A stretch of DNA of 64,000 nucleotides from Sphingobacteriales bacterium. GTDB taxonomy: Bacteria > Bacteroidota > Bacteroidia > Chitinophagales > JADIYW01. The stretch lies in contig JADKIQ010000007.1 of assembly GCA_016721245.1 (NCBI GenBank), positions 124,001 to 188,000 of the forward strand, written 5' to 3'. The translations under genes and the position numbers were made by a program. Below, in pieces: positions 51,529 to 61,360 of the stretch; the stretch's first letter is position 1, and every line of letters starts with the position of its first letter. Under the pieces are notes generated by a model that saw only the letters and a program-made list of their open reading frames with translations, was not told the DNA's origin and did no database searches.

Positions 51529-51588
51529 CTAAAGGGAGAACACTGTTAGGAATGTTTAATATTATGTAATCTAAAAAAGTCCCTTTAG
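51529..51588. repeat. Inverted repeat CTAAAGGGA ... TCCCTTTAG
   Basis: 9-bp arms at 51529-51537 and 51580-51588 around a ~42-bp loop, directly after the phenylalanine hydroxylase stop; the downstream AGTCCCTTTAGGG form is a common intergenic word in Bacteroidota. May act as a dispersed repeat or processing stem. Confidence 0.55.
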
Positions 51589-51599
51589 GGATTTAGGGT

Positions 51600-51755
51600 A
51601 TGAAAAAACAAACACTAAAACAAATAAAATCAAGCATTCGCAAAAAGCAAATCAAAGACGGCTTCTTTGACGGAAGATTTGCACCTAAAACTCAACCCAA
51701 TAAAAAGAAAGTGCAGAATAAAAAATTATGTCGTCTGAAAATAATTATTGAATAG
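51600..51755 (+). CDS. Small basic protein, 51 residues
   Basis: ATG 51600 to TAG 51755. Highly basic (about 17 Lys/Arg), with a central KDGFFDGRFAPKTQPNKKK. It could be a nucleic-acid or ribosome-associated small protein. No family recognised. It follows the inverted repeat and lies in a 311-bp spacer that otherwise shows no gene. Confidence 0.5.
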   Translation: MKKQTLKQIKSSIRKKQIKDGFFDGRFAPKTQPNKKKVQNKKLCRLKIIIE

Positions 51756-51836
51756 AAAAGCATACGATTATTAACTACCAACTAATTAGCTTCCAGAAAA
51801 ATCTATGTATCTATGTGTTTTAAAAAATAAATACCA

Positions 51837-52700
51837 ATGAAAACAATCATACCGAAAGAAACAGGCTTAAAGGAAATATCCAACTTTTTTACATCCGCCA
51901 TTGTACCGCGACCGGTGGCATTTGTAAGCACCATAAATGAAAACGGAACACCGAATCTGAGTCCGTTTTCGTTCTTTAATGTATTCAGTTCCAATCCACC
52001 TATTCTTGTTTTTTCACCGGCAAAAAGCGCTTTAACCGGCAAACAAAAAGACACGTATTACAATATCAAAATCGTACCGGAATGCGTGATTCATATCGCC
52101 AACTATGCGATGGTAGAGCAATTATCGGTCACCAGTGGTGCATATCCGGCTGGTGTAAATGAATTTGTAAAGGGTGGTTTTACAGAAGAAAAATCCACAC
52201 TGGTCAAACCACCACGCATTAAAGAAGCACCGATTGCATTCGAGTGCAAAGTGAATCAAATAATAGAATTAGGCGACACCGGTGGTTCAGGTAATTTGGT
52301 GATTTGCGAAATTGTCGCGATACATGTAGATGAAAATTTATTGGATGCCAATGGCAATGTTATTGCAGAAAAGTTGGATCCGATTGCACGTTTAGGGTAC
52401 AACAATTACGTGCGCTTTACCAAAGAAGATATTTTTGAAACACCGAAACCATTAAAAGCATTTGGAGTGGGTGTGGATGCCATTCCTCAATGGATAAAAA
52501 ACGAAGGAGCTTTGGATGGTAATGAATTAGGCAAATTGGCTAGTATTGCCGAAATACCCAATAAAGAAGACATCAAACAAGATGCTGAATTGGTTGAATT
52601 ATTGTCTGACTACAAAGACCAGAGCATCAACGAACTTAAACGATTACTGAGCGAAAATAAAATCAAAGAAGCCTGGTTGGTATTGTTGAATCTTGAGTGA
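51837..52700 (+). CDS. Flavin reductase-like protein (FMN split-barrel)
   Basis: 287 residues. AIVPRPVAFVSTINENGTPNLSPFSFFNVFSSNPP is the flavin-binding split-barrel signature of the flavin reductase (DIM6/NTAB) family, with TYYNIKIVPECVIHIA and GDTGGSGNLVICEIV in the rest; the C-terminal ~85 residues are helical and atypical (ELKRLLSENKIKEAWLVLL). Family enzymes reduce FMN with NAD(P)H or are flavoprotein oxygenase partners. As the last gene of the aromatic cluster it may supply reduced flavin to an oxygenase, but the cluster enzymes known here are non-flavin, so this is open. Confidence 0.85.
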   Translation: MKTIIPKETGLKEISNFFTSAIVPRPVAFVSTINENGTPNLSPFSFFNVFSSNPPILVFSPAKSALTGKQKDTYYNIKIVPECVIHIANYAMVEQLSVTSGAYPAGVNEFVKGGFTEEKSTLVKPPRIKEAPIAFECKVNQIIELGDTGGSGNLVICEIVAIHVDENLLDANGNVIAEKLDPIARLGYNNYVRFTKEDIFETPKPLKAFGVGVDAIPQWIKNEGALDGNELGKLASIAEIPNKEDIKQDAELVELLSDYKDQSINELKRLLSENKIKEAWLVLLNLE

Positions 52701-52701
52701 T

Positions 52702-53079
52702 TTATTTCATTGCTACTTTAATCTGCCACGCGCCAAAGCCAACGCACCAGATATTGATAAACGCATTCATGATGCCATCTGCCACACCAACAGTGTACAT
52801 ACCATTCATGATATTAAAACTGAAATCACACAAGCCTAAAAATATCATGGCACCTGCAGCAACCAAGGTGTAATTTTTCCATTGAATATTATTTCGGTTG
52901 AAAAAAGCCATCAACAAAACAATGCATAAAAACGAATCTGGCAAAGGAAAACTGTGTTCGAATTTGGTGTAATACGTTGGATAATCAGGATTCTCAAAAC
53001 CTATCGTAAAAAATGCTGTCCAGAACAGGATTAATCCAATTGCTGTGAGTAACTGTAAAGTATAGGTAGTCTTTTGCAT
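52702..53079 (-). CDS. Hypothetical integral membrane protein, 125 residues
   Basis: Four hydrophobic segments (AIGLILFWTAFFTIGF, FLCIVLLMAFF, LVAAGAMIFLGLCDFSF, IMNAFINIWCVGFGAW). No family recognised. Its stop is 1 bp from the convergent flavin reductase and its start 1 bp from the SDR gene, so it is probably the last gene of the SDR/epimerase transcript. Confidence 0.65.
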   Translation of the reverse strand: MQKTTYTLQLLTAIGLILFWTAFFTIGFENPDYPTYYTKFEHSFPLPDSFLCIVLLMAFFNRNNIQWKNYTLVAAGAMIFLGLCDFSFNIMNGMYTVGVADGIMNAFINIWCVGFGAWQIKVAMK

Positions 53080-53080
53080 C

Positions 53081-53896
53081 TTATTTTTTCTGTGCCTTTT
53101 GAATACTGCTGTTCATAATCCAGTCAATCAACGATGGGAAAAAGCGTTTTATTACTCTCGTGAGTTTACCGTCAAAGCCTGGGATAATCAGAAACGATTT
53201 CTTTTGCATTTCTTTCAACACGATATCTGCCACAAATTCAGGTTTTAGTAATTTTGCTTTCCCGCCAATTGCTTTCGTTTCCACTGGCTTATTTTTATTT
53301 TCCGCTTCAAAGCCCGGTGTATCGGTATCCGGCGGGCACAACACCTGTACCTTAATATTATGTTGTTTCAGTTCACTGCGTAAGGCTTCCGAAAATCCGA
53401 TAATACCAAACTTTGTCATGCAATAATCCGCATAACCGAAAACACCCAGAAAGCCTGCAATAGAAGACGTATTGACGATGATTCCACCTTTTTCTTTCAT
53501 GTAAGGAACAAGCGTATACACCGAATTCCAGGTGGAATATAAATTGGTTTTAATCGTCTTGTCAAAAATTTCAAACGTGATATTCTCAAAATAATCCGGT
53601 TGCGCAATGCCGACACAATTGATTAAAATATCCGGCACGCCATTTTCTTCTATTGCCTTTGTAAATATTTTTTGTACATCCAGATTATCCGAAGTGTCGA
53701 CACTGTAGAAATTTATTTTTTGTGCAGAATTGTTTGCCGTTTGTTTAACTTCTGTCGCAGCAGTTTCGAGTTTGGAAACCGTTCGCGCAAAAATACTTAC
53801 GTGACTCCCTTCTTTCGCCAAAGCTTTCGCAATCGCCAATCCAATACCGGTGGAGCCTCCCGTTACAAATGCTGTTTTATGCTGATAAAAACCCAT
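53081..53896 (-). CDS. SDR oxidoreductase, 3-ketodihydrosphingosine reductase-like
   Basis: 271 residues. TGGSTGIGLAIAKALA is the Rossmann nucleotide loop, NTSSIAGFLGVFGYADYCMTK gives the Ser-Tyr-xxx-Lys catalytic set, and VLCPPDTDTPGFEAENKNKP matches the PPDTDTPG..EN..KP.ET run typical of 3-ketodihydrosphingosine reductases, which reduce the keto-sphingoid base. Other SDRs share the fold, so the substrate is inferred. The upstream gene is 4 bp away, so the two are co-expressed. Confidence 0.82.
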   Translation of the reverse strand: MGFYQHKTAFVTGGSTGIGLAIAKALAKEGSHVSIFARTVSKLETAATEVKQTANNSAQKINFYSVDTSDNLDVQKIFTKAIEENGVPDILINCVGIAQPDYFENITFEIFDKTIKTNLYSTWNSVYTLVPYMKEKGGIIVNTSSIAGFLGVFGYADYCMTKFGIIGFSEALRSELKQHNIKVQVLCPPDTDTPGFEAENKNKPVETKAIGGKAKLLKPEFVADIVLKEMQKKSFLIIPGFDGKLTRVIKRFFPSLIDWIMNSSIQKAQKK

Positions 53897-53900
53897 GCTG

Positions 53901-54914
53901 TTATTTTTGTTTTAACGTTGAAACATCCAGTTTTTTCAGCCAGACCATAGTTTTGGAAAACCCTTCCTTATAAGAAATTTTCGGCGCCCAGTTTAATTCA
54001 CGTTTTGCCTTATCAATGGAAAAACGCAAGCGTGAACCTAAATTTTTTACCGTATAAGTCGTTAACAATGGTCTGTCTTTTTGCTTCAATAACTTTCCGA
54101 AAAATTCCATTAGCACGGCAACAACATACGCCAGCCAATACGGAATACGCATCTTTACTTCTTTTGCACCTATTGATTTTGCCAAACTGTTCGTAAATTC
54201 TTCCAATGTGGTGCTTTCCCCGTCATGCACTAAATATCCGTTTCCAACAGCACGCTCATCTACGGCTATCAGCATTAGCAAGTCAATCAGATTTTCAATA
54301 TAGGTTGGCCATACAATGGCATTTTTGCGCATAAACATCATCTCACCTTTCAGCACGGCATCCGCCAAATGCGGCACAAAGGTTTTATCGCCCGGGCCGA
54401 AAATCCAGCAAGGATAGACCATCGTTACCGGCAAGCCTTTTTCTTTGTGATATTTCCAGGCAATTTCTTCTGCAATTAATTTGGTATCCGGATAAGGTTC
54501 ATTCCAGGGCGTCAGCGGAAAAGTTTCGTCCATCACTTTATCTTCGCGCAAGCCGAACACATCATTGGTACTAATTTTTACCAAACGTTTTACCTGAGCT
54601 TCGCTCGCTGCACGACAAACATTCTCTGTACCGTTAATCATCACCTGTTCGAATATTTCTCGTTTGCCCCAATCGGAGACAAAAGCAGCACAATGAAATA
54701 CGATGTCAATATCTGATGTAATGGCTTTTTTTACATCTTCAAAATGACGTATATCACCGAAAATGACCTCCACATTTTTATTTTCCAGGTTTTTAATTTC
54801 AGGATCATTAGGCAGCACAAAGGCACGAACGGAATTTCCCTTAGCAAGATTGGCGTTAACCAGATGTGTGCCCACAAATCCGGTTGCACCCGTAATTAAA
54901 ACTTTTGAAGACAT
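53901..54914 (-). CDS. NAD-dependent epimerase/dehydratase (extended SDR), possible ceramide-pathway enzyme
   Basis: 337 residues. ITGATGFVGTHLVNANL is the Rossmann loop, DIVFHCAAFVSD and ISTNDVFG follow, and PYPDTKLIAEE is an unusual form of the YxxxK motif. The C-terminal region has a membrane-proximal hydrophobic helix (LAYVVAVLMEFFGKLL). Resembles 3-beta-HSD/dihydroflavonol-reductase-like SDRs, which include the CerR-type ceramide reductases of bacteria. Paired with the KDSR-like gene, a role in sphingolipid synthesis is an attractive but unproven idea. Confidence 0.8.
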   Translation of the reverse strand: MSSKVLITGATGFVGTHLVNANLAKGNSVRAFVLPNDPEIKNLENKNVEVIFGDIRHFEDVKKAITSDIDIVFHCAAFVSDWGKREIFEQVMINGTENVCRAASEAQVKRLVKISTNDVFGLREDKVMDETFPLTPWNEPYPDTKLIAEEIAWKYHKEKGLPVTMVYPCWIFGPGDKTFVPHLADAVLKGEMMFMRKNAIVWPTYIENLIDLLMLIAVDERAVGNGYLVHDGESTTLEEFTNSLAKSIGAKEVKMRIPYWLAYVVAVLMEFFGKLLKQKDRPLLTTYTVKNLGSRLRFSIDKAKRELNWAPKISYKEGFSKTMVWLKKLDVSTLKQK

Positions 54915-54956
54915 ATTGTTTAATTAACTGAATTTCGGGAAATAAAATTTATAAAC

Positions 54957-54988
54957 AAAAAAACCTGTTAAGTTTTTCACTTAACAGG
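54957..54988 (-). terminator. Intrinsic terminator of typA
   Basis: CCTGTTAAGT (54964-54973) pairs with ACTTAACAGG (54979-54988); on the minus strand it is followed by a run of seven T. Confidence 0.85.
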
Positions 54989-55032
54989 CTTGTATTATCA
55001 TGCTAATCAAAATAATCAGCTAAATCAGTGTT

Positions 55033-56828
55033 CTATTTTCCTTTGCGTTTACGTTCGTTTTCATCTAAATAGATTTTACGAATACGAATCGACTTAGGCG
55101 TTAATTCCACATACTCATCTCCTTGGATATACTCTAATGCTTCTTCCAGTGAGAACTTAGTTACCGGAATTAATTTTGCTTTATCATCTGTTCCTGATGC
55201 ACGTACGTTGGTCAATTGTTTTTAATCGTAACGTTTACTACTAAATCATCCTGACGAGAGTTTTCGCCAATCACCATTCCACCATACACCTGATCACCAG
55301 ATTCTACGAAGAAACGACCTCTGTCCTGTAATTTATCCAAAGAGTAAGCAATTGCTTCACCGGTCTCTTTAGAAATCATAGAACCATTGATACGTCCTTG
55401 AATTTCACCTTTATGTCTGTCATATTTAATGAATCGGTGTGCCATTACTGCTTGACCGGACGTCGCTGTAATCATCTCTGTTCTCAATCCGATTAAACCA
55501 CGTGATGGTATTTCAAAATCCATGATGGTTCTGTTTCCTTTCAAAATCATGTTTTTCATATCACCTTTTCTCTTGGTAATCATCTCAATGGCAGTACCAG
55601 CTTTTTCTTCCGGTAAGTCTATTGTTAATTCTTCCATTGGCTCACATTTGTGACCATCAATTTCTTTGAAGATTACCTGCGGTTGACCAACTTGTAATTC
55701 ATATCCTTCGCGACGCATCGTTTCAATCAAAACAGATAAGTGTAACACACCACGACCAAACACTAAAAATGAATCGGCTGTTTCACCTTGTTGTACACGT
55801 AAGGCTAAGTTTTTTTCCAGCTCTTTATGTAATCTGTCTTTTATATGTCTTGAGGTAACGAATTTTCCTTCTTTACCAAAAAATGGAGAATCGTTAATGG
55901 TAAACAACATACTCATCGTTGGCTCATCAATAGAAATGGCAGCCATTGGTTCCGGATTTTCGATATCAGCTAATGTATCGCCAATTTCAAATCCATCTAT
56001 ACCAACAATTGCACAAATTTCACCTGCAGGTACTTCTTCCACTTTAATTTTTGCCATACCTTCAAACAACATCAGGTCTTTGATACGAGAACGCACTATC
56101 GCACCGTCACGTTTAATTAATGCTACCGGCATATTTGTTTTCAACGTTCCGCGAAACACACGACCTACCGCAATACGACCTACGAAAGAAGAATAATCTA
56201 ACGAAGTAATTTGCATTTGTGCAGTTCCTTCCGCAATCTTTGGTGGTGGAATATGTTCGATGATACAATCTAATAAATCAACCACATTTGTTTTAGGTTG
56301 TTTATAATCTGTGCTCATCCAGCCGTTTTTTGCTGAACCATATATTGTTGGAAAATCTAATTGTTCTTCCGTAGCATCTAACTGGAACATCAAATCAAAT
56401 ACTTTTTCGTGTACTTCATCCGGTGTACAGTTTTCTTTATCTACTTTGTTAATTACCACGATTGGTTTCAAACCCAACTGTAATGCTTTTTGCAATACGA
56501 AACGCGTTTGCGGCATCGGACCTTCAAATGCGTCCACCAGCAATAAAACACCATCAGACATTTTTAATACACGTTCTACCTCGCCACCGAAATCCGCGTG
56601 ACCCGGGGTATCGATAATATTGATTTTATAGTCTTTGTATTTTACAGCAGCATTTTTTGCCGTAATCGTGATACCACGCTCACGCTCTAACTCATTGTTG
56701 TCCATGATTAAAACACCGGTGTTCTCGTGCTCGGAGAATGTTTTGCATTCCCATAGAATTTTATCTACTAAAGTGGTTTTACCGTGGTCAACGTGGGCAA
56801 TAATGGCAATATTTCTGATTTTTTGCAT
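55033..56828 (-). pseudogene. typA: Translational GTPase TypA/BipA, one-base frameshift (probably intact gene)
   Basis: The first 538 codons carry the whole GTPase: NIAIIAHVDHGKTTLVDKIL (G1), ERGITITA, IDTPGHADFGGEVERV (G3), INKVDKEN (G4), and the following EF-G-like domains. At the T5 run 55219-55223 (A5 on the coding strand) the frame is lost, ending ...VNVTIKNN; the next frame continues LTNVRASGTDDKAKLIPVTKF...YIQGDEYVELTPKSIRIRK to 55033, the expected TypA C-terminus. One added A gives 599 codons, 598 residues, the normal size. TypA associates with ribosomes under stress. The break is probably a sequencing error. Confidence 0.92.
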
Positions 56829-56856
56829 AAAAAGTAATTGGTTAAATTTCGAGGTG

Positions 56857-56864
56857 CAAAGGTA
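56857..56864 (-). promoter_or_regulatory. -7 promoter element TACCTTTG for typA
   Basis: Perfect TAnnTTTG on the minus strand 28 bp before the typA ATG. Confidence 0.65.
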
Positions 56865-56948
56865 CGTTATTAAAGACGCTTTTACTAATAATACACCTAT
56901 TCACAATAATTTTTTGACTTTTAAATTCAGAGTTTTAACTTTATAGTA

Positions 56949-58265
56949 ATGTGCGACACCTTTATTCATATTCCTTCCACCAAAACAGCATCTATTATTT
57001 TTGGCAAAAACAGCGACAGAGAACCCAATGAGGCTCAACAAATTGTATGTTATGCCGCAAAAACCAGAGAAGAAGAGAAGGTAAAAACCACCTTCATAGA
57101 AGTGGTACATCCAACCGAAATCTGCGAAGTCATCCTTAGTAAACCTTTCCAAATGTTTGGCGCAGAAATGGGTTGTAACGAATTTGGCGTTTGCATTGGC
57201 AATGAAGCCGTTTTTACCAAAATTCCTTTTGATAAAAAAAATATAGGATTAACAGGAATGGATTTATTGCGCTTAAGTCTCGAAATATCCAAAACCGCTA
57301 AAGAAGGATTGGAAAATATTATCTACTATCTGGAAAAATACGGACAGGATGCCTGTGGTGGTTACACAGACAAAAGTTTCTATTATCACAATAGTTTCAT
57401 CATTGCGGATAAAAACGAAGGATTTGTTTTGGAAACCGCAGGCAAGCAGTGGGTGTATGAAAAAGTGAATGGCTATCGCGCCATCTCCAACGGATTGAGT
57501 TTAGAAGAAAAATACGATGGCATTTCAAAAGATGCGGTAGCATTCGCAAGAAAGAAAGGCTGGACAAAGAAGAATGAAACCTTCAGTTTCAAAAAAGCAT
57601 ACAGTCAATGGCTGATGCCAAAACTGGCTGCCTGCGAATACAGAAGGAACAACAGCGAACAAAAAGGAAAATCATTTTCTGATTTTAGTATCGAAAATGC
57701 TTTTCAGATATTGCGTTCTCATGGTGAAAATCCAAAATCATTTTTACCGGAAACAGGCAACACAAAAAACATTTGCATGCACGCATCCGGGGTATTTACA
57801 CCGCATCAGAGTGTCGGCTCAATGGCAGTCGAATTGAGAAAAGAAAAACCATCTTCGGTTTGGCTGACCGGCACATCAGCACCATGTTTAAGTTTGTTCA
57901 AGCCTTTTTATTTTGGGAATGATATTTTAAAAGAAGAAAATTTTATTTCAGCCAGCGCAACTGCTGATAATTCCTACTGGTGGCAATGGGAAAAACTGCA
58001 TCGCGCTGTTTTGAAGAATTACGCAGATGCCATTCCATTTATACAATTTAAGCAGCAGGAACTGGAAAAATTATGGATAAAACAGGACAACATCCTTACA
58101 GAAGAAAACTGGAATCTGATTAATGCAAAACAAGTTTCATTAAAAGCATTAAAAGACAGTATCTCTGTCAGAGACTACATACTTTCTAAATCATACCATC
58201 AGGATAATACCGGATTCTTTTATCGTAACTTCTGGAAAAAATTAAACAGACAAGCGGGAATTTAA
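56949..58265 (+). CDS. Secernin-like C69 family peptidase
   Basis: 438 residues. MCDTFIHIPSTKTASIIFGKNSDREPNEAQ is the N-terminal signature of the secernin branch of the Ntn-hydrolase C69 family, with Cys2 as predicted nucleophile exposed after removal of Met1. The protein has no signal peptide. C69 enzymes cleave dipeptides or amides; the biological substrate is not known. Divergent from typA across a 120-bp spacer. Confidence 0.88.
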   Translation: MCDTFIHIPSTKTASIIFGKNSDREPNEAQQIVCYAAKTREEEKVKTTFIEVVHPTEICEVILSKPFQMFGAEMGCNEFGVCIGNEAVFTKIPFDKKNIGLTGMDLLRLSLEISKTAKEGLENIIYYLEKYGQDACGGYTDKSFYYHNSFIIADKNEGFVLETAGKQWVYEKVNGYRAISNGLSLEEKYDGISKDAVAFARKKGWTKKNETFSFKKAYSQWLMPKLAACEYRRNNSEQKGKSFSDFSIENAFQILRSHGENPKSFLPETGNTKNICMHASGVFTPHQSVGSMAVELRKEKPSSVWLTGTSAPCLSLFKPFYFGNDILKEENFISASATADNSYWWQWEKLHRAVLKNYADAIPFIQFKQQELEKLWIKQDNILTEENWNLINAKQVSLKALKDSISVRDYILSKSYHQDNTGFFYRNFWKKLNRQAGI

Positions 58266-58328
58266 ATTTTACTAATCCAGTTTGGACTGATACACTTATT
58301 AAAAAACTAATAGTATTTTTAGATACAC

Positions 58329-59102
58329 ATGTCTCTTCACAAAAAAATAATTATTCTTATTGCATGCTGCTCTACTTTAACGTTGAACGCTCAAACTATC
58401 TTTCAGGAAGATTTTAATACAGAAGCATCTTTCTCAAGCTGGAATTTATCTTCCAAAGTAGAACACGCATTGTGGCTGGGCAAGGATAACAGCAAATATG
58501 TTCGCTTTCACCCAAACTTTCAAAACCAGTTTATTGAAACAGCAGGAATAAATTTACCTGCTGCAAATTATACCTTTTCTTTCGACTGGAATCAGGCAAG
58601 GCAACAAAATACGGATTCTGTAAACCTCCAACTCTCGATAGATAATGGAACATCCTGGCAAACCATGTATGCCATTTATAACGGCAATAACAGAACCTGG
58701 CAAACAGATTCTTTTGCGTTTAACAGCACTGGTGGAAGTATAAAATTCAGGTGGAATTATTTTTCCACAGGAAATTTTCCTTCTCAATATTTTAATCTGG
58801 ATAATATCCTTATCAAAAAGAATACGACTACTGGAATCAGAAATAATAGTACGGATATTATTACTGAAGTGTTTCCTAATCCAAACAATGGCAACTTCCA
58901 GCTTAAAATAAATAATGCTAAAAGCCAAAATGGAAACATTTTCATTTACAACATGCAAGGTGAATTAATTTATCAGCAAAACTTACCTGTTGTAACCCAG
59001 TCACTGGTACAAATAGATTTATCAATCTTAAGTAAAGGTTCTTATCTGCTGAATATCGAGACCAACGAAAATAATTATTCTAAAACTATTATCCTTCAAT
59101 AA
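58329..59102 (+). CDS. T9SS-exported jelly-roll protein, 257 residues
   Basis: Signal peptide ending LNAQ (about 1-22), then a beta-sandwich region typical of carbohydrate-binding or concanavalin-like domains (QEDFNTEASFSSWNLSSK, FSFDWNQARQQNTDSVNLQL) and a type A sorting domain (VFPNPNNGNFQLKINNA ... LLNIETNENNYSKTIIL) in the last ~80 residues. Predicted surface-exposed or secreted, function unknown. The GH31 gene starts 1 bp after its stop, so a joint role in glycan use is plausible. Confidence 0.85.
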   Translation: MSLHKKIIILIACCSTLTLNAQTIFQEDFNTEASFSSWNLSSKVEHALWLGKDNSKYVRFHPNFQNQFIETAGINLPAANYTFSFDWNQARQQNTDSVNLQLSIDNGTSWQTMYAIYNGNNRTWQTDSFAFNSTGGSIKFRWNYFSTGNFPSQYFNLDNILIKKNTTTGIRNNSTDIITEVFPNPNNGNFQLKINNAKSQNGNIFIYNMQGELIYQQNLPVVTQSLVQIDLSILSKGSYLLNIETNENNYSKTIILQ

Positions 59103-59103
59103 G

Positions 59104-61351
59104 ATGAAATTAAAAATGCTCGCAATACTGATTTGCATTACTTTATATGGTGATAAGACCAATGCAAGAGCAGTAGGTACTTTTTACAATTTCAATCTTC
59201 AGTTTAACGCCGCTCAGAATCCGTCTAATAATTTTATACTGCAGAATTTTACTATTCACTGGAACAGCAGCACCGGAAATTTATTTATTACACATCTAAA
59301 CAACCCTTCTAAAATACTCTGGCAAAATTTAGCAGGCAAAGGATTCTGCGGAGCAGCTCAAGGCAATGAAACGATAACAGAAAGCAGAGGCTCATTCACT
59401 ATTGTAGATGCAAAATCAAATATTACACAAACACAAACCATAGAATCCATCACTCTTGTTAATAATCAACTAACAATAAAAGGACAATTTCTTGCCGCAC
59501 AAAACACTAATTACACATTAAGCATTTATGAGGAATCTTCGAATCAATTACACTTTGATCTGCAAACCGAAAATATCAATTTTAATCGCTTATACTTGTC
59601 GTACGCCTGTGAAACCGGCGAACAATTTTTTGGTTTTGGCGAGCAGCCTTCACATCTCAAAGGAAAACAGAGTTCCTGTATTAGTGCAGGAACAAGGAAT
59701 TGGCAGAGGTGACAACATTACAGACAATGCATTTGTAAACGGTATTGTAAATCTTACTTTAGGCGCATCTGTTGGCGACGATTACAGTTCTTATAAGGTT
59801 GTACCGCAATATATTTCCTCAAAATCAAATGCTTTTTTCTTAAAAAATTACGAGTACAGCGAATTTGATTTTACTAAAAACAACCAGATACAAATTGAAC
59901 TTTACGCCGGAAAGCTGGAAGGTAATCTTATATATGCGGAAAATCCGTATCAGGCAATTGAGGAATACACCAGCTATTGCGGCAGAATGCAACCTTTGCC
60001 GGCTTGGATAGTTAGTGGTGCAATAATTGGTATGCAAGGCGGCACCGCGAAACTATATGATATCTGGCAAAAAATGAAAAATGCAGATGTGCCGGTTATA
60101 GCTTTCTGGACACAAGACTGGATAGGTCAACGAACCACATTGGCGGGCAAACAGCTCTGGTGGAACTGGGAATTGGATAATGACAGATATCCAAACTGGA
60201 ATTTATTACATGATTCCTTATCCAGCAATTCTATTTCGCTGATGGGCTATATCAATCCTTTTCTGGTGGATGTAACCGCAGAGAAATCTAACTACAGAAG
60301 AGACATGTACAAAGAAGCCACGCAAAATAATTATTTGGTCTTAAATGATGCTGGTCAACCCTATCAGGTACAAAATACATCCTTCACGTCAGGTGTTTTG
60401 GATTTGAGTGATACGGGTTGTGTTCACTGGATAAAAGATATTATCAAAGATGAAATGCTGGCGCGTGGACAAAAAGGCTGGATGGCAGATTTTGCAGAGG
60501 CACTGCCGTTTGATGTGGAATTACACAGTGGTGAAAGCACGGCTATTTTTCATAATAAATATCCGGAAGTCTGGGAAAGGATAAATAAAGAAGCTAACAA
60601 TGAATCTAACCTGAAAGATACGGTAGTGTTTTTTTCCAGAGCAGGCTACACAAAAAGTCCTAAATATGCTACCTTATTCTGGCAGGGAGACCAGTTAGTG
60701 GGCTGGGGAAAAAATGACGGATTAAAATCTGCCGTTACCGGCTTATTAAGCGGCGGACTGTCAGGCTTCACCCTGAATCACAGTGATATCGGCGGCTATA
60801 CTTCTATTACTGTTCCTTTTATCAATTATTTAGTTTTAGGAAGAAGTAAAGAGTTATTACGCCGTTGGATGGAAATGGCAGCATTTACGCCTGTTTACAG
60901 AACACATGAAGGATTAGGTCCTGATAAAAATTATCAGGTATATCAGGATACAGCGACTGCAAAACATTTTGCACGCAATGCAAAAATTTATCGTGCATGG
61001 CTTTTTTACAGAAAACAATTGATGGAAGAAGCGGCACAAAAAGGCTATCCTATCTGCCGTCCATTGTTTTTAGATTATCCAAACGATGTAAATACCTATA
61101 GCTTATCTACCCAGTTCATGGTCGGCTCCGAATTATTAGTGGCACCTGTACTTGATCAGAATAAGACAACGGTTAATGTCTATTTACCAAACGGAAACTG
61201 GGTAAATATCTGGACGAATCAAGTAGTAAACAGTACGGGCCAAAATTATACTGTTACAGGTTTGCCAGACAGAGCAGCCGTTTTTTATAAACAAGGTTCT
61301 GCAGTTGGATTACAATTCAAACAGAATTTAATGAATGAAGGAATCAACTAA
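59104..61351 (+). pseudogene. GH31 alpha-glycosidase (sulfoquinovosidase-like), one-base frameshift
   Basis: The N-terminal 187 or so codons end in GEQFFGFGEQPSHLKGK and then drop out of frame at the A4 run 59664-59667; the other frame carries on NRVPVLVQEQGIGRG to the stop at 61351. Deleting one A gives 2247 nt, a 748-residue protein. Catalytic Asp lies in GWMADFAEALP, acid/base Asp in FWQGDQLVGWG. The GEQPSHL..KG.RVPVLVQEQGIGRG and QDWIGQR...LWWNWE.D..RYP blocks match what I recall of YihQ-type sulfoquinovosidases rather than ordinary alpha-glucosidases, but that needs testing. Signal peptide region MKLKMLAILICITLY. One-base break again suggests a sequencing error. Confidence 0.85.
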
Positions 61352-61360
61352 AGATTTATA

